DNA from: an uncultured Collinsella sp.
GTDB lineage: Bacteria; Actinomycetota; Coriobacteriia; Coriobacteriales; Coriobacteriaceae
DNA: 49,948 nt
Assembly (NCBI GenBank): GCA_934654625.1
Contig: CAKUGM010000005.1
Coordinates: forward strand, 1 to 49,948
Direction: 5' to 3'
Made by a program: the position numbers and the translations under genes
Notes under the pieces: generated by a model
Database searches by the model: none
Seen by the model: the letters and a program-made list of their open reading frames with translations, nothing else
What the model was told of the DNA's origin: nothing
Shown here: positions 33,201 to 41,155 of the stretch, piece by piece
Layout: every line of letters starts with the position of its first letter
Numbering within the stretch: the first letter of the stretch is position 1

Positions 33201-33892
33201 CTTCGATGGCGGCAACGCTTGACGAGGAGGGGGAGGATCGCTTGCCCTCGCAGGGGTCGAGCCTCGTGTTTATCCCTCGGGCAGATGCGCTTGACGACCT
33301 CGAAGAAACGCTCACTTCTTCCGACGTCGCCTCGTCGCGATCGCTCTTGCGCGAGGGCGATCCCTTTGCGCTCGGTTCGGCATTTCATGCTGCGGCACAA
33401 TGGCTAATCGAGACGGGCTCTGCGTCGCTGCCGGCTGCGCGTGCAGAGGCGCTGTGCTCGTACTGGAAGGTGTCGGCCTCGCAGCGCGCTCGCTTTGATG
33501 AGGCGATTGAGCTTTGGGCTGCGTCGGACGTGCGCGCGGAGCTACTTAGCTGGCCGCGCGTCTTGGCCGAGGTCCCGTTTTTCTCGCTTGGTCTCGATGA
33601 CGAGGAGCTCCGCCAGCGCTTTGGCAGCTTTGCGGAGGGTGCGATCGATGCTTTGGCTTACGATCCAGCGGACCCTTCCCGTGCGCTGGTTATCGACTAC
33701 AAGACGGGCGGCTCTCCGGACGAGACTTCAAGCGAGCTGCAGGAAAAGCACGCCCTGCAGGCGCGCATTTACGCCGATGTCCTGCACCGTGCGGGCTTTG
33801 CCGAGGTAACGCTCAAGTTTGTGCGCGTTGAGGTCGAGGACCCTCAGGTGCCGGGGCAGCCGCAGGTTGTGACGTATCGCTTGCAGGCTTAA
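30263..33892 (+). CDS. AddA-like UvrD helicase-nuclease
   Basis: A 1209-aa SF1 helicase with a C-terminal nuclease, the motor subunit partner of the upstream protein. Walker A is AGAGSGKT at 28-35, Walker B LVMIDEFQDTD, then GDAQQSIYRFRGA, MTVHASKGLEFPVV and LLYVAMTRAREVLI. The RecB-family nuclease at the end has EGAIDALAYD, LVIDYKTGG and the HALQARIYADVL helix. The pair processes broken DNA ends for recombination (RecBCD/AddAB role). GTG 30263 overlaps the preceding stop as GTGA and follows GAGGGGAG, so translation is coupled. An ATG three codons later is an alternative. The stop codon overlaps that of the convergent LysR gene. Confidence 0.9.
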   Translation: MSTMDLSTLMPQQREIVTTLDRPLFVSAGAGSGKTFTLTRRILWALSPESGPFAEHLDQVLAITFTKDAAAEIRERVRAALIEAGMAEEALTVDDSWISTIHGMCSRILRTHALELGIDPAFEVLEEGPAAVLMDRAVEHVLSAARDERGDDADPFAELKTWYPLYGEIGPSGSEMGASARSLVRRLLEVSCALPHGMDDIHIVGAQADLNSLADAYRPCLEASPGAAECARTALAAIDAFEASEKTMADLGACMLACSAPRASKAFPKDQVLLLKAEAADSFINAMVAVGSAATGQLFELARRVEAEYRELKRAAGGLDNNDLLRMTHEALRDYPSVRSAYENRFKLVMIDEFQDTDQQQVDLISYLTGEDGQALCTVGDAQQSIYRFRGADVEVFRRQERSIAQAAGNDASPSQGRIVKLVRNFRSHAQILEYVARVFDGEQGGLMRDFLDLEAHDGRRDALVAADVSRRQAIFVAGGSAEERIDAKAAAIAARFKELAEKGQPVGGMVLLLGGMTFADRYAAAFRAQGLDCVISGGSVFSSAPEVSAVHSLVCALANPADTAQGLSPLLASPMFALGVEEFLALATTYDSETGETRRRNLDAGIASDDDAPGFGDLPLLRRARQVLRYAFARVGRDSFTRIARDMINASGWFVRLAQRGPEGRAVAANVLKALDALQDAEDALGNAPRQIAGAFDAFLAGKEAPGALNEGDASAVRIMTVHASKGLEFPVVAVADCYSIHANSSRMQMRRAADHADVSLLPSRFAGGRTADGTFVASADVEKAFNKYFRGSASSPAWLDPELMDDVCATDSAAGEFVAMREEDEAASLEERARLLYVAMTRAREVLILALDAGAGTAHKVGKVPELKFNEDRDLTAAVLDRILPKGIADLAQDRLVFEGSRKGDFAFIPLGDFSYGESRYIDMTDELAATGDASEPDATSLPNDGGPLDTFTLAYPEHHRLRSTVAPRAARDSYSYSSMAATLDEEGEDRLPSQGSSLVFIPRADALDDLEETLTSSDVASSRSLLREGDPFALGSAFHAAAQWLIETGSASLPAARAEALCSYWKVSASQRARFDEAIELWAASDVRAELLSWPRVLAEVPFFSLGLDDEELRQRFGSFAEGAIDALAYDPADPSRALVIDYKTGGSPDETSSELQEKHALQARIYADVLHRAGFAEVTLKFVRVEVEDPQVPGQPQVVTYRLQA

Positions 33893-34836
33893 GCGTCCGC
33901 GCTGTCCTCGGCAATCAAAACCGCTCCGTTGCGGTCGGCATCGGCGATGATGCGTCGCAGCTCGGAGAGGTATTGCGTAAGGATCGGCGCGGGTCGGCGC
34001 TCATCGTGCACGATGTAGCCCACGAGCATGTGGGCATCCTCCGCAAGCGGGATGCTCGCCATGCCCGACTGCATCTCGGTCGAGAGCACGCCGGTAGACA
34101 GCGCGTAGCCGTTTGATGTGGTGAGCAGGTTCGTGAGCGTGCCGCGGTCCGACACGCGGATGTTGCGGGCACAGGGGATATACGAGTACGGCTCCTCGGA
34201 AAAGTAGAACGAGTTGGATGTTCCCTGCTCAAAGCTGTAGCGCGTATAGGGTGCGAGGTCTTCAAGGCAGATGGAGGGCCTCGCTGCGAGCGGATGATGC
34301 TCGCTTACAAATACGTGGACGCGCGCGTTGAAGAGCGGATGAAAGCTCACGCGCGCGTCGGCAAACGCCTTCTCCAGTACACGGCGATTGAAATCGTCGA
34401 GGTAGAGGATCCCCACCTCGCTGCGAAACGCGCGCACGTCATCGATAATCTGCGCCGTCGTGGTCTCGCGCATAGTGAACTCGAACTTCTCGTCATTGCA
34501 TGCCTCGACCACATTGATGAACGCCTGCACCGAGAAGGCGTAATGCTGTGCCGAGACGGCAAGGCGCGCCTGCGGAGCCTCATTGTGCTCATAGCGCGCT
34601 TCGAGCATGTTTGCCTGCTCGACCACCTGGCGTGCGTAGCCCAAAAGCTCGGTGCCGTCGGCGGTGAGCATGACGCCGCGGCTGCTGCGTGTGAAGATCG
34701 ATATCCCCAGTTCCCCTTCGAGCGATTTGACGGCGCTCGAGATGTTCGATTGTGCGGTATAGAGGTTTTGGGCTGCGGCATTGATGGAGCCGCTCTCGGC
34801 CACCGCAATGAGGAAGCGCAGTTGCTGCAGAGTCAT
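33889..34836 (-). CDS. LysR-family regulator beside metY
   Basis: A 315-aa LysR-type regulator. The winged-helix start MTLQQLRFLIAVAESGSINAA, with QSNISSAVKSLEGELG as recognition region, precedes a periplasmic-binding-like effector domain from about residue 90. It is divergent from metY, and an ATC-N9-GAT box lies 66 bp ahead of the predicted metY start. It is therefore a strong candidate for a sulfur amino-acid regulator (CysB/CmbR-like role). The effector cannot be read from the sequence. ATG 34836 follows AAAGGAT. Confidence 0.88.
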   Translation of the reverse strand: MTLQQLRFLIAVAESGSINAAAQNLYTAQSNISSAVKSLEGELGISIFTRSSRGVMLTADGTELLGYARQVVEQANMLEARYEHNEAPQARLAVSAQHYAFSVQAFINVVEACNDEKFEFTMRETTTAQIIDDVRAFRSEVGILYLDDFNRRVLEKAFADARVSFHPLFNARVHVFVSEHHPLAARPSICLEDLAPYTRYSFEQGTSNSFYFSEEPYSYIPCARNIRVSDRGTLTNLLTTSNGYALSTGVLSTEMQSGMASIPLAEDAHMLVGYIVHDERRPAPILTQYLSELRRIIADADRNGAVLIAEDSADA

Positions 34837-34857
34837 GAATATCCTTTCGCTCACGTT

Positions 34858-34878
34858 GTTATCTATTTTAACGATAAC
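34858..34878. promoter_or_regulatory. LysR-type binding box before metY
   Basis: An inverted repeat GTTATC-N9-GATAAC contains ATC-N9-GAT, the classical LysR-family recognition form. It is centred near -66 relative to the predicted metY start, where primary LysR sites usually lie. It is 22 bp from the start of the LysR gene, so autoregulation is expected. Confidence 0.7.
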
Positions 34879-34898
34879 TGGCTACCATATTTTAGTGA

Positions 34899-34927
34899 TT
34901 GACGTGAGGGTGCGACGATTTTACTAT
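34899..34927 (+). promoter_or_regulatory. metY promoter
   Basis: A -35 TTGACG (34899-34904) and -10 TACTAT (34922-34927) are separated by exactly 17 bp. Transcription would begin near 34934 and give a leader of about 218 nt before metY. Confidence 0.75.
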
Positions 34928-34993
34928 GCTAAACATACCAAGCCGATAGGGAATTGGCCCTGCGGAGATCGAGTTAGAGGGGAGGACCCGCAG

Positions 34994-35074
34994 ATGTGTC
35001 AGGCCGAACGAATGCACAGCTCCCGGTTGCTGCGCACGCTGAGGACGACCCGCGACTCGCGAATGTCCCGATAG
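34994..35074 (+). CDS. metY leader peptide
   Basis: A 26-codon open frame with a strong ribosome site, GGGGAGG 8 bp before its ATG. The peptide starts MCQAERM and is Arg-rich, with Met again at positions 7 and 24, the latter three codons from the TAG stop. It spans the left arm of the antiterminator stem. A ribosome stalled at Met24 would cover about 35050-35077, leaving both antiterminator arms free. A ribosome at the stop would reach the right arm and favour termination. It is therefore a candidate attenuation peptide sensing Met (or Arg) supply. Codon 2 is Cys, but stalling there leaves the arms merely unoccupied. Confidence 0.6.
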   Translation: MCQAERMHSSRLLRTLRTTRDSRMSR

Positions 35075-35092
35075 CGCCATGCGACCGGGAGC
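35019..35092 (+). promoter_or_regulatory. metY antiterminator stem
   Basis: GCTCCCGGTTGC (35019-35030) pairs with GCGACCGGGAGC (35081-35092) over all 12 positions, including one G-U. The right arm overlaps the 5' arm of the following terminator, so the two structures exclude one another. Confidence 0.65.
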
Positions 35093-35115
35093 GTTAACGC
35101 CCCGTCTTTTCTTCC
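35086..35115 (+). terminator. metY attenuator terminator
   Basis: GGGAGCG-TTAA-CGCCCC forms a hairpin with one bulged A (35087-35103), followed by the T-rich GTCTTTTCTTCC. It lies 37 bp before metY, within its leader, and competes with the 12-bp antiterminator. Confidence 0.65.
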
Positions 35116-35151
35116 TGCGCTTTCGCGCCGATTTTGTTTAAGGAGAACATC

Positions 35152-36459
35152 ATGTCCCAGTTCGTCAACAATCCCGAGCACACTTTTGGTTTCGATACCC
35201 TCCAGCTGCACGTTGGTCAGGAGACCGCCGATCCCGCATCCGATGCTCGCGCGGTGCCCATCTATCAGACCACGAGCTATGTTTTCCGTAACTCCAAGCA
35301 CGCCGCCGACCGTTTTGGCCTGGCCGATGCCGGCAACATCTACGGTCGTCTGACCAACTCGACCCAGGGCGTCTTCGAGGATCGTATTGCTGCGCTCGAG
35401 GGTGGCGTGGCTGGCCTCGCCGTTGCATCCGGCGCCGCTGCCATCACTTATGCCATCCAGGCACTCGCCCAGGCCGGCGACCACGTGGTCGCTCAGAAGA
35501 CCATCTACGGCGGTTCCTACAACCTGCTTGAGCACACGCTTTCGCAGTTCGGTATCGAGACCACCTTTGTCGATGCCCATAACCTCGAGGAAGTCGAGGG
35601 CGCGATCCAGGACAACACCACGCTTGTTTACCTGGAGACCCTGGGCAACCCCAACTCCGACATTCCCAACATCGATGCAATCTCCGAGATCGCACATAAG
35701 CACGGCCTGCCGGTCGTCGTGGACAACACCTTCGGCACCCCGTACCTGTTCCGTCCGCTGGAGCATGGCGCGAACGTCGTCGTTCACTCGGCCACGAAGT
35801 TCATCGGCGGCCACGGAACGTCGCTTGGCGGCGTGATCGTCGACGGCGGCAACTTCGACTGGAAGGCTTCTGGCAAGTACCCGCAACTCGCCGATCCTAA
35901 CCCCTCCTACCATGGCATCTCTTTTGTCGACGCCGTGGGTGCAGCTGCGTTTGCAACCTACATCCGCGCTATCCTCCTGCGCGACGAGGGCGCTTGCATC
36001 TCGCCGTTCAACGCATTCCTGCTGCTCCAGGGCACCGAGACGCTCTCCCTGCGCGTTGACCGTCACGTGGAGAACACCAAGAAGGTCGTCGAGTTCCTGA
36101 GCCGGGATCCGCACGTTGCCTCCGTTAACCACCCGAGCCTGCCTGATCATCCCGATCACGAGCTCTATCAGCGCTATTTCCCCAACGGCGGTGCCTCGAT
36201 CTTCACCTTCGAGATCAAGGGCGGCCAGGAGGCTGCCTGGAAGTTCATCGACAACCTGCAGATCTTCTCCCTGCTTGCCAACGTCGCCGATGTGAAGAGC
36301 CTGGCGATTCACCCTGCAACCACCACACACTCCCAGCTCACCGAGGCCGAGCTCGCCGACCAGGGCATCACCCCTTCGACGATTCGCCTCTCCATCGGCA
36401 CCGAGAACGCCGAGGACATCATCTGGGACCTCAGCCAAGCCTTCGCCAAGCTCGACTAA
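35152..36459 (+). CDS. metY: O-acetylhomoserine sulfhydrylase-type enzyme
   Basis: A 435-aa PLP enzyme of the Cys/Met metabolism family. It should make homocysteine from O-acetylhomoserine and sulfide, the direct sulfhydrylation route to methionine. [19 protein letters not shown] at the start and YQTTSYVF are typical of the MetY branch; the PLP lysine lies in [10 protein letters not shown]. Its length (about 430) fits MetY better than the shorter MetB/MetC enzymes. ATG 35152 follows AAGGAG. Expression appears to be set by a LysR box, a consensus promoter and a leader attenuator. The 44-nt hairpin repeat follows the stop at once. Confidence 0.92.
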   Translation: MSQFVNNPEHTFGFDTLQLHVGQETADPASDARAVPIYQTTSYVFRNSKHAADRFGLADAGNIYGRLTNSTQGVFEDRIAALEGGVAGLAVASGAAAITYAIQALAQAGDHVVAQKTIYGGSYNLLEHTLSQFGIETTFVDAHNLEEVEGAIQDNTTLVYLETLGNPNSDIPNIDAISEIAHKHGLPVVVDNTFGTPYLFRPLEHGANVVVHSATKFIGGHGTSLGGVIVDGGNFDWKASGKYPQLADPNPSYHGISFVDAVGAAAFATYIRAILLRDEGACISPFNAFLLLQGTETLSLRVDRHVENTKKVVEFLSRDPHVASVNHPSLPDHPDHELYQRYFPNGGASIFTFEIKGGQEAAWKFIDNLQIFSLLANVADVKSLAIHPATTTHSQLTEAELADQGITPSTIRLSIGTENAEDIIWDLSQAFAKLD

Positions 36460-36503
36460 TGTGACACCAAGTCGACAGGTTTAATCTGTCACATTTTCAC
36501 ATC
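36460..36503 (+). repeat. 44-nt hairpin repeat, copy B (after metY)
   Basis: It begins at the first base after the metY stop. Ends TGTGACA and TGTCACA form a 7-bp stem around the same conserved loop AAGTCGACAGGTTTA as copy A after proA, followed by the same TTTTCACATC. A complete separate terminator lies 19 bp further on, so this copy is not needed for termination. Confidence 0.75.
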
Positions 36504-36521
36504 TCCTTCATATTTAACAAG

Positions 36522-36558
36522 AAGCCGGGTGCCCCCTCATGTGCGGGGCACCCGGCTT
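36522..36558. terminator. Bidirectional terminator between metY and the reductase gene
   Basis: A 14-bp perfect stem, AAGCCGGGTGCCCC with GGGGCACCCGGCTT, is flanked by A-rich and T-rich sequence. It separates the convergent metY and ketopantoate-reductase-like genes. Confidence 0.85.
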
Positions 36559-36594
36559 TTGCGTAGGCAGCAGATTGATAGCAGGTTCGATACG

Positions 36595-37506
36595 CTACCA
36601 GGAGGATTCGATTTTGCGGACGCGCTCAAGCAGCCAACGGTTTTGTGGCACTAACAAGTTGTGGCGCTCGGCGCGCTCGATGATGGTGCCGGCGAAAAGC
36701 GCCACCTCCGTGCGTTTACGGTTGATGCGGTCTTGTGCCATTGAGGGCATGCCGTTGGGGTCGAGTCCAGCGATAATCTGGATCATCTCGTTGAGGTCGT
36801 CTTCGGTGAGGGCGATCCCCTCGGCGTTGGCGACGGCCTTGGCTTCGCGCATGGCCGCGACGAGGCAGCGATTTTGCTCGCTGTCTGCAAGGGCGCTCCC
36901 GTATGTGCCGCCAAAAACCATGCAGGTTTGGTTGATGCCCACGTTCATCATCAGCTTTGTCCACATGCGGCGCTGGATGTCCTGCTCGACCGTGTGGGAG
37001 ATGCCTGCGCGCTCGAGCAGCTCGGCGATGTCATCGACAACACCCGGCTCGGTTTGCGGCGCCGCGCCCAGACGGATCTCGCCCGGATGACTGTAAGTGA
37101 GCGCGTTGTCGATGAAAACGGCATCCATGCCCTGCGTGATGGCGAGCACCAGATGCTTCCAGCCAAATCGCGCGGCAATGGCTTCTTCGCTCGTCACGCC
37201 GTTGAGCAGCGAGATGATGCGTGTCTCGGGGCCCACGAGGGTGTCCATGTTGTCGATGGCCTCTTCTAACCCTGTTGCTTTGACGGCGAGAATAACGAGG
37301 TCGACGGGGCTCGTCTGACTGGCGGGGACGGTAATAAAGTCCTGTGCCTCTCCGTTGATGAGAATCCGATCATCTCGGTGTCGCAGGTATCGATCGTCAT
37401 CCATCACGTATTCAAGGTGGTCTCGCCCAATTGCCCGCGCGATCTTGCTGCCGTGGAGCAGTCCCACAGCTCCCTTGCCAACGATGGCGACGGTTTCGAT
37501 GCGCAT
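36595..37506 (-). CDS. 2-dehydropantoate 2-reductase-like protein
   Basis: A 303-aa NADPH-dependent reductase of the PanE/ApbA family, which makes pantoate for coenzyme A. The Rossmann motif VAIVGKGAVGLLHG begins at residue 6 (GxGxxG). LVILAVKATGLEEAI and SLLNGVTSEE are the following family motifs. The C-terminal helical domain has WTKLMMNVGINQT with the catalytic Lys, then ALTEDDL. No other pantothenate gene is close, so the substrate could be a related 2-oxo acid. GAGAGGAA precedes the ATG. The gene is divergent from the aldo/keto reductase gene. Confidence 0.85.
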   Translation of the reverse strand: MRIETVAIVGKGAVGLLHGSKIARAIGRDHLEYVMDDDRYLRHRDDRILINGEAQDFITVPASQTSPVDLVILAVKATGLEEAIDNMDTLVGPETRIISLLNGVTSEEAIAARFGWKHLVLAITQGMDAVFIDNALTYSHPGEIRLGAAPQTEPGVVDDIAELLERAGISHTVEQDIQRRMWTKLMMNVGINQTCMVFGGTYGSALADSEQNRCLVAAMREAKAVANAEGIALTEDDLNEMIQIIAGLDPNGMPSMAQDRINRKRTEVALFAGTIIERAERHNLLVPQNRWLLERVRKIESSW

Positions 37507-37649
37507 GTGGGTTCCTCTCGGTCGGGTGATGTGAATCGCGTCCGTCTATGATAGCGCCGCCATGTCTGTTTGCCGTGCCGAAGTGCGCAGATTAACACAT
37601 CGCTGCGGCGCGGTATGATATTGACGATGACGCCGAGGAAAGGATGCGC

Positions 37650-38855
37650 ATGCAGTACAGGACGGACCCCGCAAGTGGCAACAGACTTTCTGCACTGGGC
37701 CTGGGGTGCATGCGTTTCCCGGGTTATCAATTAGGCCGACCGGATGCAAAATCTGCGGAGGATATTATCTCTCGCGCCGTTGAGCGAGGCATCAACTACC
37801 TGGACACGGCGTACCTCTATCCCGGCAACGAGGCATGTGTTGGCGCTGTGCTCGAGAAGCTCGGTCTGCGCGATGACGTCTACGTTGCGACCAAGCTCCC
37901 CCATGCTTCGTGCAAACGCTACGAGGACTTCGATCGATTCTTCAACGAGCAGCTCAAACGCTTGCGTACCGATCATATCGACTACTACCTCATGCATAAC
38001 ATCACGAGTCCTGCACAGTGGGAACGTGTGGTGGCACTAGGTATCGAGAAATGGATCGCGCAGCAGAAAGAGGCGGGCCGCATCAGGCAGGTCGGTTTTT
38101 CCTATCACGGCTCTGCCGACGACTTCCCCCGCATGCTCGATGCATATGACTGGGATTTTGTTCAGGTGCAATATAACTATGCCAACGAGCGCTACCAGGC
38201 GGGTACGGCTGGCGTGATGGAGGCCCATGAGCGCGGCCTTGCCGTGTTTGTGATGGAGCCGCTTTTGGGTGGCCGCTTGGTCGACAAGCTGCCGCGCGCG
38301 GCCCAGGATACCCTGAAAAAGGAGCGCGGCGGGCATCTGCAAACCCCAGCCGATTGGGGGCTGAGCTGGGTGTGGAATCATCCGCAGGTAACCATGCTGT
38401 TGTCAGGCATGGCCACGCCTGAACAGGTGGATCAAAATGCCGCAATCGCCGATGCTGCCCATGCCGATGCCATGACGCCCGCGCAGCTTGCGACCATCGC
38501 CCGCGTGGTCGAGGTCTTCGAGCGCTTTAACCGCGTGCCTTGCACGGGGTGCAACTACTGCATGCCCTGTCCGCAGGGGATCAATATTCCCGGTTGCTTT
38601 GCCGCCTACAACGCGAGTTTTGCCTACGGTCGCTGGACGGGGCTTTCCCAGTATTTCACGGCAAGTGCCGTGCGCACCTCGTCTCCCAAGCTCGTGAGCA
38701 ATTGCATCCACTGCGGCAAGTGCGCGCGCCATTGCCCACAGCAGATCGATATTCCCGCACGGCTCGACGATGTGCGCCGTCGCTTGCAGCCGGGACCGGT
38801 GGACCTGGCGCTTCGCATCACGGCTCGGCATCGACGCGAGGATAGCTCACGCTAA
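37650..38855 (+). CDS. Aldo/keto reductase with ferredoxin-like tail
   Basis: A 401-aa protein. Residues 1-290 are an aldo/keto reductase barrel with GLGCMRFPG, NYLDTAYLYPGNE (catalytic Tyr), VATKLPH and FSYHGSADDF. The C-terminal 110 residues hold two Fe-S type clusters of cysteines, CTGCNYCMPCPQGINIP and NCIHCGKCARHCPQQIDIP. This domain order is common in anaerobes and suggests an electron-transferring oxidoreductase rather than plain NADPH chemistry. ATG 37650 lies 5-6 bp after AAAGGA; the ATG at 37644 is too close to it. The substrate is unknown. Confidence 0.9.
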   Translation: MQYRTDPASGNRLSALGLGCMRFPGYQLGRPDAKSAEDIISRAVERGINYLDTAYLYPGNEACVGAVLEKLGLRDDVYVATKLPHASCKRYEDFDRFFNEQLKRLRTDHIDYYLMHNITSPAQWERVVALGIEKWIAQQKEAGRIRQVGFSYHGSADDFPRMLDAYDWDFVQVQYNYANERYQAGTAGVMEAHERGLAVFVMEPLLGGRLVDKLPRAAQDTLKKERGGHLQTPADWGLSWVWNHPQVTMLLSGMATPEQVDQNAAIADAAHADAMTPAQLATIARVVEVFERFNRVPCTGCNYCMPCPQGINIPGCFAAYNASFAYGRWTGLSQYFTASAVRTSSPKLVSNCIHCGKCARHCPQQIDIPARLDDVRRRLQPGPVDLALRITARHRREDSSR

Positions 38856-38962
38856 TTGCAAGACGGCGTGGCAATTCCGTATCGGTGCCGCGCGGGGTGG
38901 GGCAGACGGCTACCGGAGAGCCTCGTGCGTCCGCCGTGCCGGTAACGTCACCGACAGGAAGA

Positions 38963-39835
38963 CTACGCTTGCCGCGCCGATGCGTCCTCTACCAAAAAAT
39001 CAATGAAGGCCTGCGCGAGCATCGAGATGCCGCCCTTGGGCAACGAAGCGATGCCGATGGTCCGGTAGCGTCGCGGGGAAAGATGCCTTGCCACGGGATA
39101 CGATTTGCAGCTCTTTAGAATCAGCTCGGGCATGATAGCCACGCCTAGCCCGCCTTCGACCATGGAGAGCACAGAGAAATCGTCGTTGAGCACATAGCGG
39201 ATGTTCGCGGGCTTCTCTGCTTCATTGAGCACCGCATTGATGTCGTTATCTGAGCCCTGTGCCGGAATGATGAGCTCTTCGTCCAGAAGGTCGTCGAGCG
39301 TGAGCGAGCGCTTGCGAGCGAGGGGATGGCCTTTAGGCAAAAATGCCAGCATCGGGTCGCGATAGAGCGGCGAGAATTCAAGCCCCTCGTGTGCGGGCGC
39401 GGCCAGAAAGCCGCAGTCGACCTTGCCGGCCATGAGCATCTCGGTGATCTGATCGTAGTCTCCTGCCTGCAGATCGAACTCAACTTGAGGATAGCGCTCG
39501 GTAAAGGCCTGGATAATGCGCGGCAGCCACTGCATCGAGACGCTGGTAAAGGTTCCCACGCGTAACGTTCCCGCCACCACGCCGCCAATCTGGTTGATGG
39601 TCTGCGCCAGCGCACGCTGGTCGTTTACGAGTGCCTGGACCGAAGGCAACAGGCGCCGTCCGTTCTCCGTCAGGGTGACGCCGCGCGCCGTGCGGGCGAA
39701 GAGCGTGAGGCCCGTCTCCTTTTCTAGGGCGGCGATGGCATGGCTGACGCCCGCCTGCGTGTAGTGCACTGCCTGGGCGCACTTGGTGATATTGCCGCAT
39801 TCGGCGACTTTCAAAAAGATCTCGTAACGATTCAC
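38963..39835 (-). CDS. LysR-family regulator beside the EamA gene
   Basis: A 290-aa LysR-type regulator, with a DNA-binding domain NRYEIFLKVAECGNITKCAQ and YTQAGVSHAIAALEKETG, and an effector domain from about residue 90. The start is GTG 39835, 8 bp after AGGAA; the longer open frame upstream runs antisense into the transporter gene and has no homology-like content. It is divergent from the EamA exporter gene, which it probably controls. It is convergent with the aldo/keto reductase gene. Confidence 0.88.
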   Translation of the reverse strand: MNRYEIFLKVAECGNITKCAQAVHYTQAGVSHAIAALEKETGLTLFARTARGVTLTENGRRLLPSVQALVNDQRALAQTINQIGGVVAGTLRVGTFTSVSMQWLPRIIQAFTERYPQVEFDLQAGDYDQITEMLMAGKVDCGFLAAPAHEGLEFSPLYRDPMLAFLPKGHPLARKRSLTLDDLLDEELIIPAQGSDNDINAVLNEAEKPANIRYVLNDDFSVLSMVEGGLGVAIMPELILKSCKSYPVARHLSPRRYRTIGIASLPKGGISMLAQAFIDFLVEDASARQA

Positions 39836-39899
39836 GTGCGGATTCCTGTCTAGATGGGCGTTTTGCCGATGTACTCGCACTGCTTTGAAGCCATAATGA

Positions 39900-39916
39900 A
39901 TTGTAATGACTTCAAT
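39900..39916. promoter_or_regulatory. LysR-type box between regulator and transporter
   Basis: ATTG-N9-CAAT, a T-N11-A motif within an inverted repeat, lies in the AT-rich 168-bp region between the divergent LysR and EamA genes. Confidence 0.5.
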
Positions 39917-40003
39917 AATAATCATTCGCTTCTCAAATGAAAAATGGGGGTTTATAACTGTTCTGTCGAATGGAGCAGGCGGAGTACGGAAGGGAGCTGC
40001 CCA

Positions 40004-40954
40004 ATGGATACGAAGACCGCGCGTTCGTTCGCATGGACCCAGGGTAAGGCTGATATTGCCCTGGGTTTGGTTGCCGTGGCATGGGGGAGCTCTTACCTCC
40101 TTATGAAGATCGGCTTGGGCGGTATGGGCCCGTTTATGGTGATCGCGATGCGCTTTCTTATCGCGTTTGCCGTGGTGGGCGCCGTGTCGTTCCGCAAGAT
40201 TGCCCATACCAATCGCGCCGTCCTCAAATATGCAGCCGTGCTCGGCCTGCTCCTGTTCGGTCTTTTTGCATTTCTCACCCATGGCCTTGAGACGACATCT
40301 GCCTCGAATGGTGGTTTTTTGACCGCCATGGCCGTGGTGTTTGTTCCCATCATCAATGCGGCGCTTCGCCATCGCATGCCCCCGCGCCCCATTCTCGCGG
40401 GCACGCTGGTGACGCTTGCGGGAATCGGCCTGCTTTCCCTGCGCGGTGGGTTTGCGCTTTATCCGGGCGATGCTCTTTGCCTAGCTGGCGCCATTCTCTA
40501 CGCCGTATTTATCGTTGCCACCGACCGGTTGGCTCCTGGATTCGATGGCATCTTGCTGGGCACCTGGCAGCTCGGTTTTGCCGGCCTCTATGGCCTGGTG
40601 TTCTCTTTTATATTCGAGACTCCGGTGCTGCCGCAGACGCCGACGCAGTGGGGCGCCATCTTGGGCCTCGCCGTGGTGTGTAGCGCTTTTGGATTCGTGC
40701 TGCAGCCTGTGGCGCAGCCTCATACCACGCCGGAGCATACCGCGTTGCTGTTTTCGATTGAGCCGGTTGCTTCTGCCGTGCTGGCGTTTTTTGTGCTGGG
40801 CGAGACGTTGCCTGCGCAGGGCTACCTGGGGGCTGTGCTCGTGCTGGCGGGCGTTGTAGTGGCGTCGCTGCCTAGTCGTGAAGGCGATCGAGTTGTTGCA
40901 AGCATGGACGAGGCTGCCGATTCGATGCCGGACGATCCGGTGCCGGCGATGTGA
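40004..40954 (+). CDS. EamA/DMT-family transporter
   Basis: A 316-aa inner-membrane protein with about ten helices and the duplicated EamA fold. The first repeat begins ALGLVAVAWGSSYLLMKIG and the second GDALCLAGAILYAVFIVATDR. The end SIEPVASAVLAFFVLGETLP is a family signature. Members export amino acids or other metabolites. ATG 40004 follows GGGAG with 7 bp spacing. Pairing with a divergent LysR gene is usual for metabolite exporters; the substrate is unknown. Confidence 0.87.
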   Translation: MDTKTARSFAWTQGKADIALGLVAVAWGSSYLLMKIGLGGMGPFMVIAMRFLIAFAVVGAVSFRKIAHTNRAVLKYAAVLGLLLFGLFAFLTHGLETTSASNGGFLTAMAVVFVPIINAALRHRMPPRPILAGTLVTLAGIGLLSLRGGFALYPGDALCLAGAILYAVFIVATDRLAPGFDGILLGTWQLGFAGLYGLVFSFIFETPVLPQTPTQWGAILGLAVVCSAFGFVLQPVAQPHTTPEHTALLFSIEPVASAVLAFFVLGETLPAQGYLGAVLVLAGVVVASLPSREGDRVVASMDEAADSMPDDPVPAM

Positions 40955-41155
40955 TGCAAGATTCGGGCCCGATTTGGCGCTGAGGCTCGATGATGGGCGT
41001 CCCTTTGCTCCGAATTATCCAGCAAGTGGTACGTCGCGTTCTCGAGTTTGCTTTCCGCGCTTCGTACCCAAAGAAAGCGTCGGGCGTTAACGTACATAAC
41101 GATGATTGTGTCGCTTATCCTGCATTTGATAGCTGTTTAAAAAATGTTACCCGTA
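40955..41155. other. Gap without a recognised gene
   Basis: I see no gene, promoter or terminator in this stretch between the EamA transporter gene and the second 142-bp repeat. The rest of the gap, to 41472, holds that repeat and a minus-strand terminator. Confidence 0.5.

Noticed and set aside
34934..35120. SAM riboswitch in the metY leader
   Set aside because: The conserved SAM-I core and the GGCAACC-type elements are not present; a translated leader with exclusive stems explains the region better.
34999..36438. 479-codon open frame antisense to metY
   Set aside because: High-GC codon bias leaves long antisense frames open. It has no recognisable motif and no ribosome site, while metY is unambiguous.
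39836..40372. N-terminal extension of the LysR regulator at 38963
   Set aside because: The extension overlaps the divergent transporter and contains no family sequence. GTG 39835 with AGGAA fits the known LysR start.
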